Positions 48,189 through 57,644 of a DNA stretch of 64,000 nt are shown here, one piece after another; positions within the stretch are counted from its first letter, which is position 1; the number at the start of each line of letters is the position of its first letter. The stretch lies in the NCBI RefSeq assembly GCF_004114615.1, contig NZ_CP035300.1:868001-932000 (forward strand). Direction: 5' to 3'. The notes under the pieces are model-generated. The model was not told the origin of the DNA. It made no database searches and was given only the letters and a program-made list of their open reading frames with translations. This DNA is from Dyella sp. M7H15-1 (GTDB lineage: Bacteria; Pseudomonadota; Gammaproteobacteria; Xanthomonadales; Rhodanobacteraceae). A program made the position numbers and the translations under genes.

Positions 48189-49301
48189 CATCAGTTGTGC
48201 AAACCGATCGAAGAGATAACCCATGTCGTGCGGCCCAGGGCTCGCTTCCGGATGCCCCTGGAAGCAGAACGCGGGGCGATCGGTCAGCGCAAAGCCCTGC
48301 AGCGAACCGTCGAACAGCGAGGTATGCGTGATGCGCACATAGGAAGGCAGGGTGGACGCATCCACCGCAAAACCATGGTTCTGCGAGGTGATTAGCACGC
48401 GGCCGTCGTCATGATCCTTCACCGGATGGTTTACGCCGTGATGGCCGAACTTCATCTTCATGGTCTTCGCGCCCACGGCGGCACCCATGATCTGGTGACC
48501 AAGGCAGATGCCGAACAACGGAATTTCCCTAGCCAAAAATTCATGTGCGGCGGCAATGGCGTAATCGCAGGCCGCCGGATCACCTGGGCCATTGGAAAGG
48601 AACACGCCATCCGGATTCATGGCCAGCACGTCGGCGGCCGGTGTCTGCGCAGGCACCACCGTGATCTCGCAACCGCGCTCGGCCAGCAGACGCAGAATGT
48701 TGCGCTTCACTCCGTAATCGTAGGCCACCACATTGAAGCGCTTGTCCGTTTCGTGGAACACGGTACGGTCGAGGTCGTATACGCCCTCATTCCAGTTATA
48801 CGACTTGTTGACGCTGACCATCTTGGCCAGGTCCATGCCATTGAGACCCGGGAAGGCCCGCGCTTTGGCCAGCGCGGCATCGACATCGATCGACTCGCCA
48901 GCCACGATGCAGCCGCTCTGGGCACCCTTGTCGCGCAGGATGCGGGTAAGGCGCCGCGTGTCGATGCCAGCGATGGCCACGATGCCGTGCCGCTTGAGGT
49001 AATCGGGCAGACTTTCGGTGCTGCGCCAGTTGCTGGCCCGACGTGGTACATCCCGCACGATCAACCCGGCAGTATGCACGGCGGTGGATTCTTCGTCCTC
49101 GGCATTGCAACCGGTGTTGCCAATATGAGGGTACGTCAGGGTCACAATCTGACGGGCATAGGATGGATCGGTGAGGATCTCCTGGTAGCCCGTCATCGCT
49201 GTGTTGAAAACTACCTCGCCGACGGTTTCACCAGTCGCACCCACGGCGTGGCCGTGGAACACGCTGCCGTCTTCGAGGGCAAGCAGAGCGGAAATGGGCA
49301 T
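48144..49301 (-). CDS. carA: Carbamoyl-phosphate synthase small (glutaminase) subunit
   Basis: CarA (385 residues) releases ammonia from glutamine for CarB. The class I amidotransferase nucleophile is in [10 protein letters not shown], and the His/Glu pair is in [14 protein letters not shown]. The start [17 protein letters not shown] has AAGGCGG upstream; the frame is open further upstream, but that part lacks similarity. The C-terminus [14 protein letters not shown] is unusual, because it is translated from a heptamer repeat array. The 213 bp upstream separate it from a divergent oxygenase gene and show no clear operator. Confidence 0.97.
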   Translation of the reverse strand: MPISALLALEDGSVFHGHAVGATGETVGEVVFNTAMTGYQEILTDPSYARQIVTLTYPHIGNTGCNAEDEESTAVHTAGLIVRDVPRRASNWRSTESLPDYLKRHGIVAIAGIDTRRLTRILRDKGAQSGCIVAGESIDVDAALAKARAFPGLNGMDLAKMVSVNKSYNWNEGVYDLDRTVFHETDKRFNVVAYDYGVKRNILRLLAERGCEITVVPAQTPAADVLAMNPDGVFLSNGPGDPAACDYAIAAAHEFLAREIPLFGICLGHQIMGAAVGAKTMKMKFGHHGVNHPVKDHDDGRVLITSQNHGFAVDASTLPSYVRITHTSLFDGSLQGFALTDRPAFCFQGHPEASPGPHDMGYLFDRFAQLMRDSGLGTRDSRKGK

Positions 49302-49514
49302 GGGGCCGCCTTTTAGGTGCAGCAAAGCCCGCAAGCCGCATCGAAGCAGGCTTGTGGACCTTGGATCAAAGAAAGTCTCGGGCGGGTTGAAATGATAGGT
49401 GGCAAGTGGCTTTCTGTCCACCGCATCAAATCGTGAGAATGGCACCCGGGCACATCAAAGCGACACTCCCGCGATAGACTGACAGCCATTTGGTTGGAGT
49501 AGCTACGAGACTTC

Positions 49515-50210
49515 ATGAACGCAACCGTTCTGCTTGATCCCATCCGACTCGATCGTCCGGATACGGAGGTACGGCAGCAGCCGTTTCCGTTGATGATTGC
49601 TCACGGCCAGTTGCCGGACGAAGCACGCAGCGATCTGGAGCGGGACTTCCCCAAGTATGCCAGCGCCGGCTTCTTTCCCTACGATCCGACCGACTGCGGC
49701 CCGTCAGTGAACGCACTGGTGGCACAGATGACCACCCCTGCCTTTGCCAGTGCTATTGGCCGCTATCTGGGTATCGACAATCTAGGGCACTACCCTACCC
49801 TGGTCACCTTGTGTCGCGTACTCAACAAGCGCCACGGCACTATCCATACCGACAGCCGCTCCAAGGTTGCGACGGCCTTGCTCTACTTGAACACCCAGTG
49901 GCCCGATACCAGCGATGGCTGCCTACGCTTTTTGAACAAGATCGACAACATCGACGACCTGGCCGCGCCGGAACTGAAGCCGCTCTACGGCGAATTTGCG
50001 GTGTTCAAACGTTGCGACAACTCTTTCCACGGCCATCTGCCGTATGAAGGTGAGCGTCGCGTGATCCAGGTGGCCTGGCTCACCAGCGAAGAAGAAAAGC
50101 TGCGCAAGACCAAGCGTGGAAAATTCTCGCGCGTGTTCAAGAAGCTGTTTGGTGCGCTTGATCGCAAGCTAGGTGCCGGCCGAGATCGCAACGCCGCACA
50201 CAAGGATTGA
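49515..50210 (+). CDS. 2OG-Fe(II) oxygenase family protein
   Basis: A 231-residue protein with the double-stranded beta-helix motifs of 2-oxoglutarate/iron hydroxylases. The iron ligands are H111 and D113 (GTIHTDSRS) and H172 or H174 (SFHGH). R181 or R182 (GERRVIQV) should bind 2-oxoglutarate. The basic C-terminal tail (KTKRGKFSRVFKKLF) may contact membrane or nucleic acid. The substrate is unknown; relatives occur near polysaccharide genes. It is the only plus-strand gene in this stretch and interrupts the dapB-to-carA gene order. Confidence 0.8.
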   Translation: MNATVLLDPIRLDRPDTEVRQQPFPLMIAHGQLPDEARSDLERDFPKYASAGFFPYDPTDCGPSVNALVAQMTTPAFASAIGRYLGIDNLGHYPTLVTLCRVLNKRHGTIHTDSRSKVATALLYLNTQWPDTSDGCLRFLNKIDNIDDLAAPELKPLYGEFAVFKRCDNSFHGHLPYEGERRVIQVAWLTSEEEKLRKTKRGKFSRVFKKLFGALDRKLGAGRDRNAAHKD

Positions 50211-50319
50211 CCCTCTCCCCAGTTTTGGGCCCATCACGTAACATCGTGGCTTCGAATGCGGAGGGGCCATGTCTGTTGTGCTTCGGATTGGCCCGTCCTG
50301 ATCTTTGAGCATGTTGATG

Positions 50320-51318
50320 TCACATGAAGCGCCACCCCATATAGGCAGCGAATAAGACATACAATCCACCTACGGGTATAAGCATGCGCGCGTCGACATG
50401 ACCGCGTCGAAACAGCCGCCACAGAAAAATGATCGCGATCATCGTCATGACGCCAGCAACGATGAGCGGTGCGTCAAACATCCACGGGGTGGCAAACAGC
50501 GCCAAGGCGCTGGGAACGGTTGCCTGAATCATCATTGCTCCGGAAATATTGGCCAAAGCCAAGCGCTCCTTACCTTGACGCACCCAGATCAGCGCATTCA
50601 TGGTCTCGGGCAGTTCCGTCGCAACCGGACTCAGCACTAGTGCAATCAAATGCGGCGGCATGTGCAGGGCCCAGCCGATGGCCTCGATCTGCGACACAAA
50701 CACGTGCGACGCATAGGCAATCACCAGCAGTGCCGCGCATGTCTGCATCATCACCATCATCGTCGATGGCACGGCAGCACGTGGCTGAAACTTCAGTGGC
50801 TCCAGTTCCTCATCATGCAATGCGATGTCTTCGCTATTCAACTCGCGCCATACATATAACGCGTAGGCCGCGAGAAACACCACGCCCAACCACGGCTTGA
50901 ACGCAAAGGCGACCAAACCTAGGCCACACTTCACCACGAAGATGGACAGGAACCAGGATTGATCCCGCGCCAATCGTGCATGATCCACCTGCACACACCT
51001 ATCCACCCGCGCCAGCAGGTGCCGGTTGCACCACAAGGCAACACCCACCACCGCGTACGCAATAGTGGCGAGTACCAACGGGCCACCCAAGGCCGCACCA
51101 ACGCCGATATCGCGCAATTCCGGCGTGCGCCCCATCACTGCCACAAAGGTCACGGCGCTTTCCGGCAGGGCCGTACCCAAAGCAGCCAGGATCGTGCCCG
51201 TGGCGGTGGCCCCGAAGTTCAGTTTCTTTCCCAGCCACTCGATGCCGTTGACGAAATACTCGCAAGCCACATAAATGGCTCCGGCTGACAGCAGAAACAG
51301 CAGCGTAGTGGTAAGCAT
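50320..51318 (-). CDS. Calcium/cation antiporter (CaCA family)
   Basis: A 332-residue polytopic membrane protein with about ten hydrophobic segments in two inverted halves. The alpha-repeats carry the ion-binding motifs GTALPESAVTF (first half) and SPVATELPETMNAL (second half). It exchanges Ca2+ for Na+ or H+. It begins two bases after the dapB stop, so the two are cotranscribed, although no functional link is obvious. Confidence 0.88.
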   Translation of the reverse strand: MLTTTLLFLLSAGAIYVACEYFVNGIEWLGKKLNFGATATGTILAALGTALPESAVTFVAVMGRTPELRDIGVGAALGGPLVLATIAYAVVGVALWCNRHLLARVDRCVQVDHARLARDQSWFLSIFVVKCGLGLVAFAFKPWLGVVFLAAYALYVWRELNSEDIALHDEELEPLKFQPRAAVPSTMMVMMQTCAALLVIAYASHVFVSQIEAIGWALHMPPHLIALVLSPVATELPETMNALIWVRQGKERLALANISGAMMIQATVPSALALFATPWMFDAPLIVAGVMTMIAIIFLWRLFRRGHVDARMLIPVGGLYVLFAAYMGWRFM

Positions 51319-51320
51319 GA

Positions 51321-52130
51321 TTACGATTTGCTGCTACGTTCCTGCAGCATGTCGTCGATGCTGTAACTACCGGGATTGTGCCCGACCAACCATGCTGCTG
51401 CCTCAAGTGCACCACGCGCAAAGATCGAACGATCCGTCGCACGATGGCCTAACTCCACACGCTCACCGTGGCCAAGCAACAAGGCGGTGTGCTCACCCAC
51501 CACATCGCCACCGCGCACCACGGCAAAACCAATACTTCCGCTGCGGCGCGCACCGGGCCGGCCTTCGCGGACGTAGACGCCGTCTTTTGCGAGTGTGGTG
51601 CCACGTGCTTCAGCGGCTACATGTCCAAACGCAAGAGCGGTGCCGGAAGGCGCGTCTTCTTTGCAGCCATGATGCGCTTCGACGATTTCCAGATCCCAAT
51701 CCGGCAAGGCGGCGGCGGCTTCGCGCAACAAGCGTGTCAGCACGGCAACGCCAAGGCTGAAATTCGCAGCGTGCAAAACGGGAATGCGTTTCGTGGCTTC
51801 ATCCAGTCTTGCTTCGAGCGCGGCATCAATGCCTGTCGTCCCGGTAACCAAGGCAATACCGTGCGCGGTGCAATACGCCAACGCATTGACCAAACCAGCT
51901 GGGCCGCTGAAGTCGACGACAGCATCCATGGCAGGCGCCGCTTCCCAGCCGTGCGAATAACGCATTGAGGTCGATAGTTCGCTGAACACTAGCGTACCAT
52001 CGTGTTCCGATCCGGCGGAAACGACTGCATATACCAGTTCGAAACGGCGATCTTCGCGCACCAGAGCGAGCAAAGCGCGCCCCATTCGGCCGGAGGCGCC
52101 GTGGATGGCGAGGCGGATCGGTTGGGGCAT
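51321..52130 (-). CDS. dapB: 4-Hydroxy-tetrahydrodipicolinate reductase
   Basis: DapB (269 residues) reduces the cyclic product of DapA in lysine and diaminopimelate synthesis. It has the N-terminal NAD(P)H loop GASGRMGRALL, the substrate segment EAHHGCKEDAPSGTA (family E-x-H-H-x-x-K-x-D-x-P-S-G-T-A) and ANFSLGVAVL. It lies 66 bp downstream of dnaJ. In related genomes dapB usually stands directly before carA; here two genes intervene. Confidence 0.97.
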   Translation of the reverse strand: MPQPIRLAIHGASGRMGRALLALVREDRRFELVYAVVSAGSEHDGTLVFSELSTSMRYSHGWEAAPAMDAVVDFSGPAGLVNALAYCTAHGIALVTGTTGIDAALEARLDEATKRIPVLHAANFSLGVAVLTRLLREAAAALPDWDLEIVEAHHGCKEDAPSGTALAFGHVAAEARGTTLAKDGVYVREGRPGARRSGSIGFAVVRGGDVVGEHTALLLGHGERVELGHRATDRSIFARGALEAAAWLVGHNPGSYSIDDMLQERSSKS

Positions 52131-52196
52131 GTGCGTGCATCCTAAAGCTTTGGTTTCCTCTCTCCTTCGGAGAGAGGAAGAAAACCCAGCGCAGAC

Positions 52197-53333
52197 TCAA
52201 GACGTCACACGCGACCAGAACTGCTTCACTTCGTCCATCCAGGTCTTAGCGCGCGGCGTGTGCTGTCCGGCGTCACCATCAACGAAAGTGGCTTCCAACT
52301 TCTCCAGCAACTCGCGTTGTTCACGCGTAAGGCGTACAGGTGTTTCCACCATCACCCGACAAATCAGGTCACCCGTACGGCCGCCTCTTACGGATTTGAC
52401 GCCGCGCCCACGCAAGGTGAATTGTTGCCCGGTCTGCGTCTCGGGCGGAATGGTGATGCCCGCCTCGCCTTCGAGTGTCGGCACCAGCAGCTCTGCACCC
52501 AGCGCAGCCTGCGCAAAACGAATCGGCAGCTCGCAATAAAGATGGGTTCCATCACGCTGGAAGATCGCATGCTCGCGCACATGCACTTCCACATACAGAT
52601 CGCCGGCTTCAGTGCCGGCCGGACCTACTTCGCCCTGCCCGGTCAGACGGATGCGGTCGCCGTTGTCGACACCGGCGGGAATGCGTACCGATAAGGTGCG
52701 CGTTTCTTCCAACCGGCCTTCACCATGACACTGCTTGCAGGGTTTCTCGATCGCACGACCGCTGCCAGCGCAGTGCGGACAGGTCTGCTGGATGGAGAAA
52801 ATGCCATTCTGCATGCGCACCCGGCCGTGCCCATGACAGGTCTTGCATGACACAGTCTTGCCGTCTTCCGAGCCGCTGCCGTTGCAGTGATGGCACAGAA
52901 CCTGGGTAGGAATATCGAACTTCTTCTCGATGCCGAAGACGGCTTCTTCAAGATCTAGCTCCATGATGTAACGAAGGTCGGCACCGCGACGCGTACGCCC
53001 ACGACCACCACCGCCACCGCCACCGCCAAAAATGTCGCCGAAGATATCTCCGAAGATATCGCCCATGTCGCCGAAACCCGCGCCACTGCCGCGACCACCC
53101 ATGCCACCTTCAAAGGCCGCGTGGCCGTACTGGTCGTACATGGAGCGTTTCTGGGAGTCGGACAGGACTTCGTAGGCTTCCTTGGCCTCTTTGAATTTTT
53201 CCTGTGCGTGCGGATCGTCTGGACAACGGTCCGGGTGGTATTTCATCGCCAGGCGACGGAAGGATTTTTTCAGTTCGACCTCGGTGACCGAACGTTGGAC
53301 ACCCAGGACTTCGTAATAGTCACGCTTGCTCAT
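52197..53333 (-). CDS. dnaJ: Chaperone DnaJ
   Basis: DnaJ (378 residues; E. coli 376) stimulates the DnaK ATPase and delivers substrates. It has a J domain with HPD ([11 protein letters not shown]), a long glycine/phenylalanine linker with an extended Gly run ([11 protein letters not shown]), and four zinc-binding repeats ([32 protein letters not shown]). C-terminal substrate domains follow. The start [11 protein letters not shown] fits the family; the longer frame upstream is rejected. The start overlaps the end of a TMEM175-like remnant. Confidence 0.98.
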   Translation of the reverse strand: MSKRDYYEVLGVQRSVTEVELKKSFRRLAMKYHPDRCPDDPHAQEKFKEAKEAYEVLSDSQKRSMYDQYGHAAFEGGMGGRGSGAGFGDMGDIFGDIFGDIFGGGGGGGGRGRTRRGADLRYIMELDLEEAVFGIEKKFDIPTQVLCHHCNGSGSEDGKTVSCKTCHGHGRVRMQNGIFSIQQTCPHCAGSGRAIEKPCKQCHGEGRLEETRTLSVRIPAGVDNGDRIRLTGQGEVGPAGTEAGDLYVEVHVREHAIFQRDGTHLYCELPIRFAQAALGAELLVPTLEGEAGITIPPETQTGQQFTLRGRGVKSVRGGRTGDLICRVMVETPVRLTREQRELLEKLEATFVDGDAGQHTPRAKTWMDEVKQFWSRVTS

Positions 53334-53565
53334 GCTTGATCCGCGATTCGATCCGTCGATCAGGAATGAACCAGATCGCCGCCACCGTGGCGTAAAGTAA
53401 ACAAAACATCCACGGCGCCACGAACGCCAGCAGGATGTCACTCAGGTACATGGCGACGGCTGCCTTGCCTTTCCAGTCTCCCCCTACTGCCTGAGCCAGG
53501 AAGGAAGTTTTGCCTCCGTTGGTTTCGATCAAAGTGTCAGGAACAAAGGCAACGAGCGCCCGCAA
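53320..53565 (-). pseudogene. TMEM175/DUF1211-like C-terminal remnant
   Basis: 81 codons from a TTG that sits in the loop of the dnaK terminator hairpin. The sequence [21 protein letters not shown] onward, with two hydrophobic segments and the ending [11 protein letters not shown], resembles the C-terminal two helices of TMEM175 (DUF1211) potassium channels, which are normally about 200 residues. The N-terminal channel helices with the FSD motif are missing. It may be a relic left between dnaK and dnaJ, or a small membrane protein in its own right. Confidence 0.55.
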
Positions 53566-53578
53566 TAACGGGCGCTCG
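53553..53578 (-). terminator. Hairpin after dnaK
   Basis: A perfect 10-bp stem, CGAGCGCCCG (53553-53562) with its complement at 53569-53578, with a six-base loop. The T-run on the minus strand is weak (TTGCCTTTGTT), so termination is probably partial, leaving dnaJ expressed at a lower level than dnaK. Confidence 0.65.
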
Positions 53579-53597
53579 CTTTCAATCTACTTGAAGA

Positions 53598-55526
53598 TCA
53601 AGACGCCTTGCCGTCGTTTTTCACCTCGGTGAACTCGGCATCGACCACATCATCCGGCTGGGCGGAACCGCCTGGCCCCGGACCATGCTGCGCATCTGTG
53701 TCGGCAGGACCACCCTGGGCCGCGGCGTACAGCGACTGCGCCACCTGCTCCAGCTTGGAGATCTTCGACTCAATGGCGGCCTTGTCGTCGCCATCCTTCA
53801 CTTTTTCCAGATCCGACAGCGCGCCTTCGATCTCGCTGAGCTGGGTGCCCGGCACCTTGCCGCCGTGCTCCTTCAGGGCGCTACGCGTGGCGTGCACCAA
53901 CTGATCGGCCTTGTTGCGCGTCCCGACGAGCTCATGGAATTTCTTGTCTTCTTCCTTGTTGGCTTCCGCATCGGCGACCATGCGCGCGATTTCTTCTTCA
54001 GACAGACCTGAACCGGCCTTGATCTCGATCTTCTGCTCCTTGCCAGTCTTCTTATCCTTGGCCGACACGTGCAGGATGCCGTTCGCATCGATGTCAAAGG
54101 TCACTTCAATCTGTGGCATGCCACGCGGTGCAGCGTCGATACCGGCCAGATCGAACTTGCCTAGCGACTTGTTCGCATTGGCGCGCTCGCGCTCGCCTTG
54201 CAGCACGTGCACTGTCACGGCGGTCTGGTTGTCGTCGGCGGTGGAGAAGACCTGTGAGGCCTTGGTCGGCACTGTGGTGTTCTTCTCGATCAGCTTGGTC
54301 ATCACGCCGCCCATCGTTTCGATACCCAGCGACAGCGGGGTCACGTCAAGCAGCAGCACGTCCTTCACCGAACCACCCAGCACGCCGCCCTGGATCGCGG
54401 CACCCACGGCTACGGCTTCGTCCGGGTTGACGTCCTTGCGCGGCTCCTTTCCGAAGAAGTCTTTTACCGACTCCTGCACCTTCGGCATGCGGGTCTGGCC
54501 ACCGACCAGGATCACTTCGTCGATGTCGGACACGCGCAGGCCGGCGTCGTTCAGCGCGATGCGGCAGGGTTCGATGGTCTTCTTGACGAGGTCTTCCACC
54601 AGCGCTTCCAGCTTGGCGCGGGTGAGTTTGATGTTCAGATGCTTCGGACCGGAGGCATCGGCCGTGACATACGGCAGATTCACTTCGGTCTGATGCGAGG
54701 ATGACAGCTCGATCTTGGCGCGCTCGGCCGCATCCTTCAGGCGCTGCAGCGCCAGCGGATCCTTGCGCAGGTCGATGCCCTGGTCCTTCTTGAATTCGTC
54801 GATCAGATAATCGATGACGCGCATGTCGAAGTCTTCGCCACCCAGGAAGGTGTCGCCGTTGGTGGCCAGCACTTCGAATTGCTTCTCGCCATCGACTTCG
54901 GCGATCTCGATGATCGACACATCGAAGGTGCCGCCGCCGAGGTCGTACACGGCGATCTTACGGTCACCACCTTTCTTGTCCAGGCCGTAGGCCAGCGCGG
55001 CCGCGGTCGGCTCGTTGATGATGCGCTTCACTTCCAGGCCGGCGATCTTGCCGGCGTCCTTGGTGGCCTGGCGCTGGCTGTCGTTGAAGTAGGCCGGCAC
55101 GGTGATTACGGCTTCGGTCACCGTCTCGCCGAGGTAATCCTCAGCGGTCTTCTTCATCTTCATCAACACTTTGGCGGAGATTTCCTGCGGCGCCATCTTC
55201 TTGCCATCGGAGGTTTGCACCCAAGCGTCGCCGTTGTCGTGCGCAAGAATGCCATAGGGCACGATGTGCAGGTCTTTCTGCACTTCGGCATCGGTAAACT
55301 TGCGGCCGATTAGGCGCTTCACCGCGTAGAACGTGTTCTTGGGATTGGTCACGCTCTGGCGCTTGGCCGGTGCGCCAACCATCACCTCGTTGTCCTTGGT
55401 GAACGCGACGATGGAGGGCGTGGTGCGATCGCCTTCCGCGTTTTCAATCACCTTGGTGGTGCTGCCATCCATGATGGCCACGCACGAGTTGGTCGTGCCC
55501 AAGTCAATGCCGATGATCTTGCCCAT
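53598..55526 (-). CDS. dnaK: Chaperone DnaK (Hsp70)
   Basis: DnaK (642 residues) is the main Hsp70 chaperone. It begins [17 protein letters not shown]. Nucleotide-binding domain motifs include [13 protein letters not shown] and the [12 protein letters not shown] loop. The substrate domain and lid follow, and the C-terminus ends [16 protein letters not shown], a typical end that contains the DAEF(T/E)EV co-chaperone tail. It is preceded by its own heat-shock promoter and followed by a hairpin. Confidence 0.99.
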   Translation of the reverse strand: MGKIIGIDLGTTNSCVAIMDGSTTKVIENAEGDRTTPSIVAFTKDNEVMVGAPAKRQSVTNPKNTFYAVKRLIGRKFTDAEVQKDLHIVPYGILAHDNGDAWVQTSDGKKMAPQEISAKVLMKMKKTAEDYLGETVTEAVITVPAYFNDSQRQATKDAGKIAGLEVKRIINEPTAAALAYGLDKKGGDRKIAVYDLGGGTFDVSIIEIAEVDGEKQFEVLATNGDTFLGGEDFDMRVIDYLIDEFKKDQGIDLRKDPLALQRLKDAAERAKIELSSSHQTEVNLPYVTADASGPKHLNIKLTRAKLEALVEDLVKKTIEPCRIALNDAGLRVSDIDEVILVGGQTRMPKVQESVKDFFGKEPRKDVNPDEAVAVGAAIQGGVLGGSVKDVLLLDVTPLSLGIETMGGVMTKLIEKNTTVPTKASQVFSTADDNQTAVTVHVLQGERERANANKSLGKFDLAGIDAAPRGMPQIEVTFDIDANGILHVSAKDKKTGKEQKIEIKAGSGLSEEEIARMVADAEANKEEDKKFHELVGTRNKADQLVHATRSALKEHGGKVPGTQLSEIEGALSDLEKVKDGDDKAAIESKISKLEQVAQSLYAAAQGGPADTDAQHGPGPGGSAQPDDVVDAEFTEVKNDGKAS

Positions 55527-55576
55527 ATGTATGCTCCGGAATCTCGCAAGCGGCCCCTCGGCCGCGAATGGTTGTC

Positions 55577-55605
55577 AGATGGGGTTTTGCTGACAGGCGT
55601 TCAAT
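55577..55605 (-). promoter_or_regulatory. Sigma-32-type heat-shock promoter of dnaK
   Basis: Minus strand: ATTGAA (55600-55605) and CCCCATCT (55577-55584) separated by 15 bp. This is close to the consensus CTTGAA-N11-16-CCCCATNT of RpoH promoters. It lies 50 bp before the dnaK start, so dnaK can be induced independently of hrcA-grpE. Confidence 0.75.
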
Positions 55606-55636
55606 ACCAGCTAAACCCTGCAGTATTGGAATTGTC

Positions 55637-55738
55637 AGAGCCTGTTCAACATCTCCCCATCGTTCGCATAGCCCTGAGTGGCCGCCATGTGGGCACTTAG
55701 GGGCTATGCGGACTGCGGGGAGATATGAACAGACTCTC
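55637..55738. repeat. Large stem-loop between grpE and dnaK
   Basis: The outer arms, GAGCCTGTTCAACATCTCCCC (from 55639) and GGGGAGATATGAACAGACTC (to about 55736), pair with few mismatches. The inner arms CGCATAGCCC (about 55666) and GGGGCTATGCG (about 55700) also pair. The whole unit spans about 100 bp. It may terminate or protect the grpE transcript upstream of the dnaK promoter. Confidence 0.8.
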
Positions 55739-55743
55739 TTCGT

Positions 55744-56280
55744 TCAGTCGTCCTTGGCCACGGCCACCAATGCCGGGCGCAGCAATCGATCGTTCAACAC
55801 ATAGCCTTTCTGCAGCACCGTAACCACGGTGCCCGGCGCCTTGCCCGGCGCCTCCACCATGCTCACCGCGTGGTGGCGCTCCGGATCGAGCGGCTGATCC
55901 AGCGGATCCACCTGCACCAAGCCGTTGTTGCCAGCGATACGCAGCAATTCCTTCAGCGTGAGGTTCATGCCCTCACGCACTGAAATCACATCACCACCTT
56001 CTACCGACAAGCCACGTTCCAGGCCGTCGTAGATCGGCAATAGGTCGTTGAGCAGCTTTTCGTTGGCAAAGCGGCGGGCCTGTTCCAGGTCGCGATGCAG
56101 GCGGCGGCGCTGGTTTTCCAGCTCGGCCTTCTCGCGTAGCACGACTTCGCGCAGCTCCTTGTTGCTGGCCTCAAGCTCGGCAAGCTTGGCCTTGAGAGCT
56201 TCCAGTTCACCACCCGAAGCGGCGGTCTGCTCGCCGCTTTCCGGCGTTTCATTAGGCGAGTGCGAATCGCTGTTGTGCAT
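55744..56280 (-). CDS. grpE: Nucleotide exchange factor GrpE
   Basis: GrpE (178 residues) releases ADP from DnaK. It has an acidic, disordered N-terminus, a long coiled coil (LEALKAKLAELEASNKELREV), the conserved NEKLLNDLLPIYDGLERGL helix, and the C-terminal beta-wing with RPALVAVAKDD at the end. GGAG lies seven bases before the ATG. It follows hrcA by 101 bp. Confidence 0.96.
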   Translation of the reverse strand: MHNSDSHSPNETPESGEQTAASGGELEALKAKLAELEASNKELREVVLREKAELENQRRRLHRDLEQARRFANEKLLNDLLPIYDGLERGLSVEGGDVISVREGMNLTLKELLRIAGNNGLVQVDPLDQPLDPERHHAVSMVEAPGKAPGTVVTVLQKGYVLNDRLLRPALVAVAKDD

Positions 56281-56381
56281 GAATCACTCCAAACATCATC
56301 CGTGGCCGGTACGCCGTACCAACCTCCAAAAACTTACGGGCAAAAGAGCCGACTTATGGACTCTCAGCCTCCCGTCGGCGT

Positions 56382-57431
56382 TTATAAGGCCGTGGCCGCG
56401 CGATTCAAGGCTTCGCTCAGCAGGCCCGCCGTCGCCTGCACCACGGGGATCACCCGTTCGTACGCCATCCGAGTCGGGCCGATGACCCCCACCGCCCCAA
56501 GCAACCGGCCCTGCGCGCCGTAGCTGGCAGTCACCACGCTACAGCCATCCAGCGCCGCAAAGCCCGACTCTTCACCGATGAATAGTCGCACGCCTGGCGC
56601 CTTTGCGCAGACTTCCATGAGTTGCAGCAATTCATTTTTCTTCTGGAAAGCTTCGAACAGCTCACGCAAGCGATCCAGGTTGGCCAAATCCGAATAGGCC
56701 ATCAGGTTGGTCTGGCCACTGACCAGCACGTCCTCATCTTGCGGTGCGAACGAAGCCGCCGCCAGTTCCACCGCGCTGGAAAGCATCCGATGCAACTCAC
56801 TGCTTGCCTCGCGCAATTCGCGCAGCAAATGTGCGCGGATATCATCCACGCGCAAGCCAACGAAGTGCCCATTGATGTAGTTGGCGGCCTGCTCCAGCTC
56901 CCCGTTGTCCAGTGGCTTGGCAAGCTGGATCACGCGGTTTTGTACCTGGTTGTCCGAGAACACCAGGATCACCAATACGCGCGCGTCAGGTAGTGTCACG
57001 AAATCGATATGACGCAGCGGGAAATCGGTCTGGCGCGGCACCGTCACCACGCCAGCGAAATGGGTCATCGCCGACAGCAGCGCCGAAGCATTGCCCATCA
57101 AATCACGTACCGTGGTTGGACCCGAGGGTAGCTCGCGCTGCAAGCGCACCATTTCCTCGTGCGGCAGCGGCTGCAACTCAATCAGGCTATCCACGAACAG
57201 GCGCAGGCCACGCGGCGTAGGAATGCGCCCTGCCGAGGTATGCGGCGAGGCCACCAGACCAGCCTCTTCTAGATCGACCATGATGTTGCGGATCGTCGCC
57301 GGACTCACATCTAGCCCGGACGAGCGCGACAACGTGCGCGACCCCACTGGTTCACCATCGGCCAGGTATTGCGCAATCAAAGTGCGCAACAGGCGGCGAG
57401 CGCGGATGTCGAGGTCGTGGTGGTAGGGCAT
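56382..57431 (-). CDS. hrcA: Heat-inducible transcription repressor HrcA
   Basis: HrcA (349 residues) represses class I heat-shock genes by binding CIRCE operators. The N-terminal winged helix (ARRLLRTLIAQYLADGEPVGS, then SPATIRNIMVDLEEAGLV) and HTSAGRIPTPRGLRLFVDSL are clear, and a GAF-like domain follows. The start MPYHHDLDIRARR matches family length; the open frame upstream is rejected. I find no CIRCE sequence (TTAGCACTC-N9-GAGTGCTAA) before hrcA, grpE or dnaK. Confidence 0.95.
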   Translation of the reverse strand: MPYHHDLDIRARRLLRTLIAQYLADGEPVGSRTLSRSSGLDVSPATIRNIMVDLEEAGLVASPHTSAGRIPTPRGLRLFVDSLIELQPLPHEEMVRLQRELPSGPTTVRDLMGNASALLSAMTHFAGVVTVPRQTDFPLRHIDFVTLPDARVLVILVFSDNQVQNRVIQLAKPLDNGELEQAANYINGHFVGLRVDDIRAHLLRELREASSELHRMLSSAVELAAASFAPQDEDVLVSGQTNLMAYSDLANLDRLRELFEAFQKKNELLQLMEVCAKAPGVRLFIGEESGFAALDGCSVVTASYGAQGRLLGAVGVIGPTRMAYERVIPVVQATAGLLSEALNRAATAL

Positions 57432-57498
57432 GCGCTGTGGCAATCCGTGAGACGCTAAAGAAATAAGGTGTGGGGGCGGAGAATGCAAGAAAGGAGCT

Positions 57499-57588
57499 GA
57501 GGGATTAAGGGCGAGTAGCGAGGGCGCGGTTCCCCATATCGTGGTAGACGTTGACACGTGCGCTCTCGCTACTCGCCCCTCATCCCTC
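57499..57588. repeat. Inverted repeat between hrcA and recN
   Basis: Arms of 29 bp (57499-57527 and 57560-57588) with three mismatches and a 32-base spacer. The core GGGCGAGTAGCGAG is present in both orientations. It lies in the 213-bp region between two divergent genes and looks like a dispersed genomic repeat rather than an operator. Confidence 0.8.
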
Positions 57589-57644
57589 CTCCCCCGCCGC
57601 CAGCGCTCCCCTTACAATCGCCCTATCTACGGCCACCCTCCCCC

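Noticed and set aside
57532-57539. CCCCATAT as a sigma-32 promoter for recN
   Set aside because: The -10-like box has no TTGAA-type box at the proper distance upstream and lies in the spacer of an inverted repeat.
55527-57644. CIRCE operator for HrcA
   Set aside because: I read the regions before hrcA, grpE and dnaK on both strands and found no TTAGCACTC-N9-GAGTGCTAA or near match.
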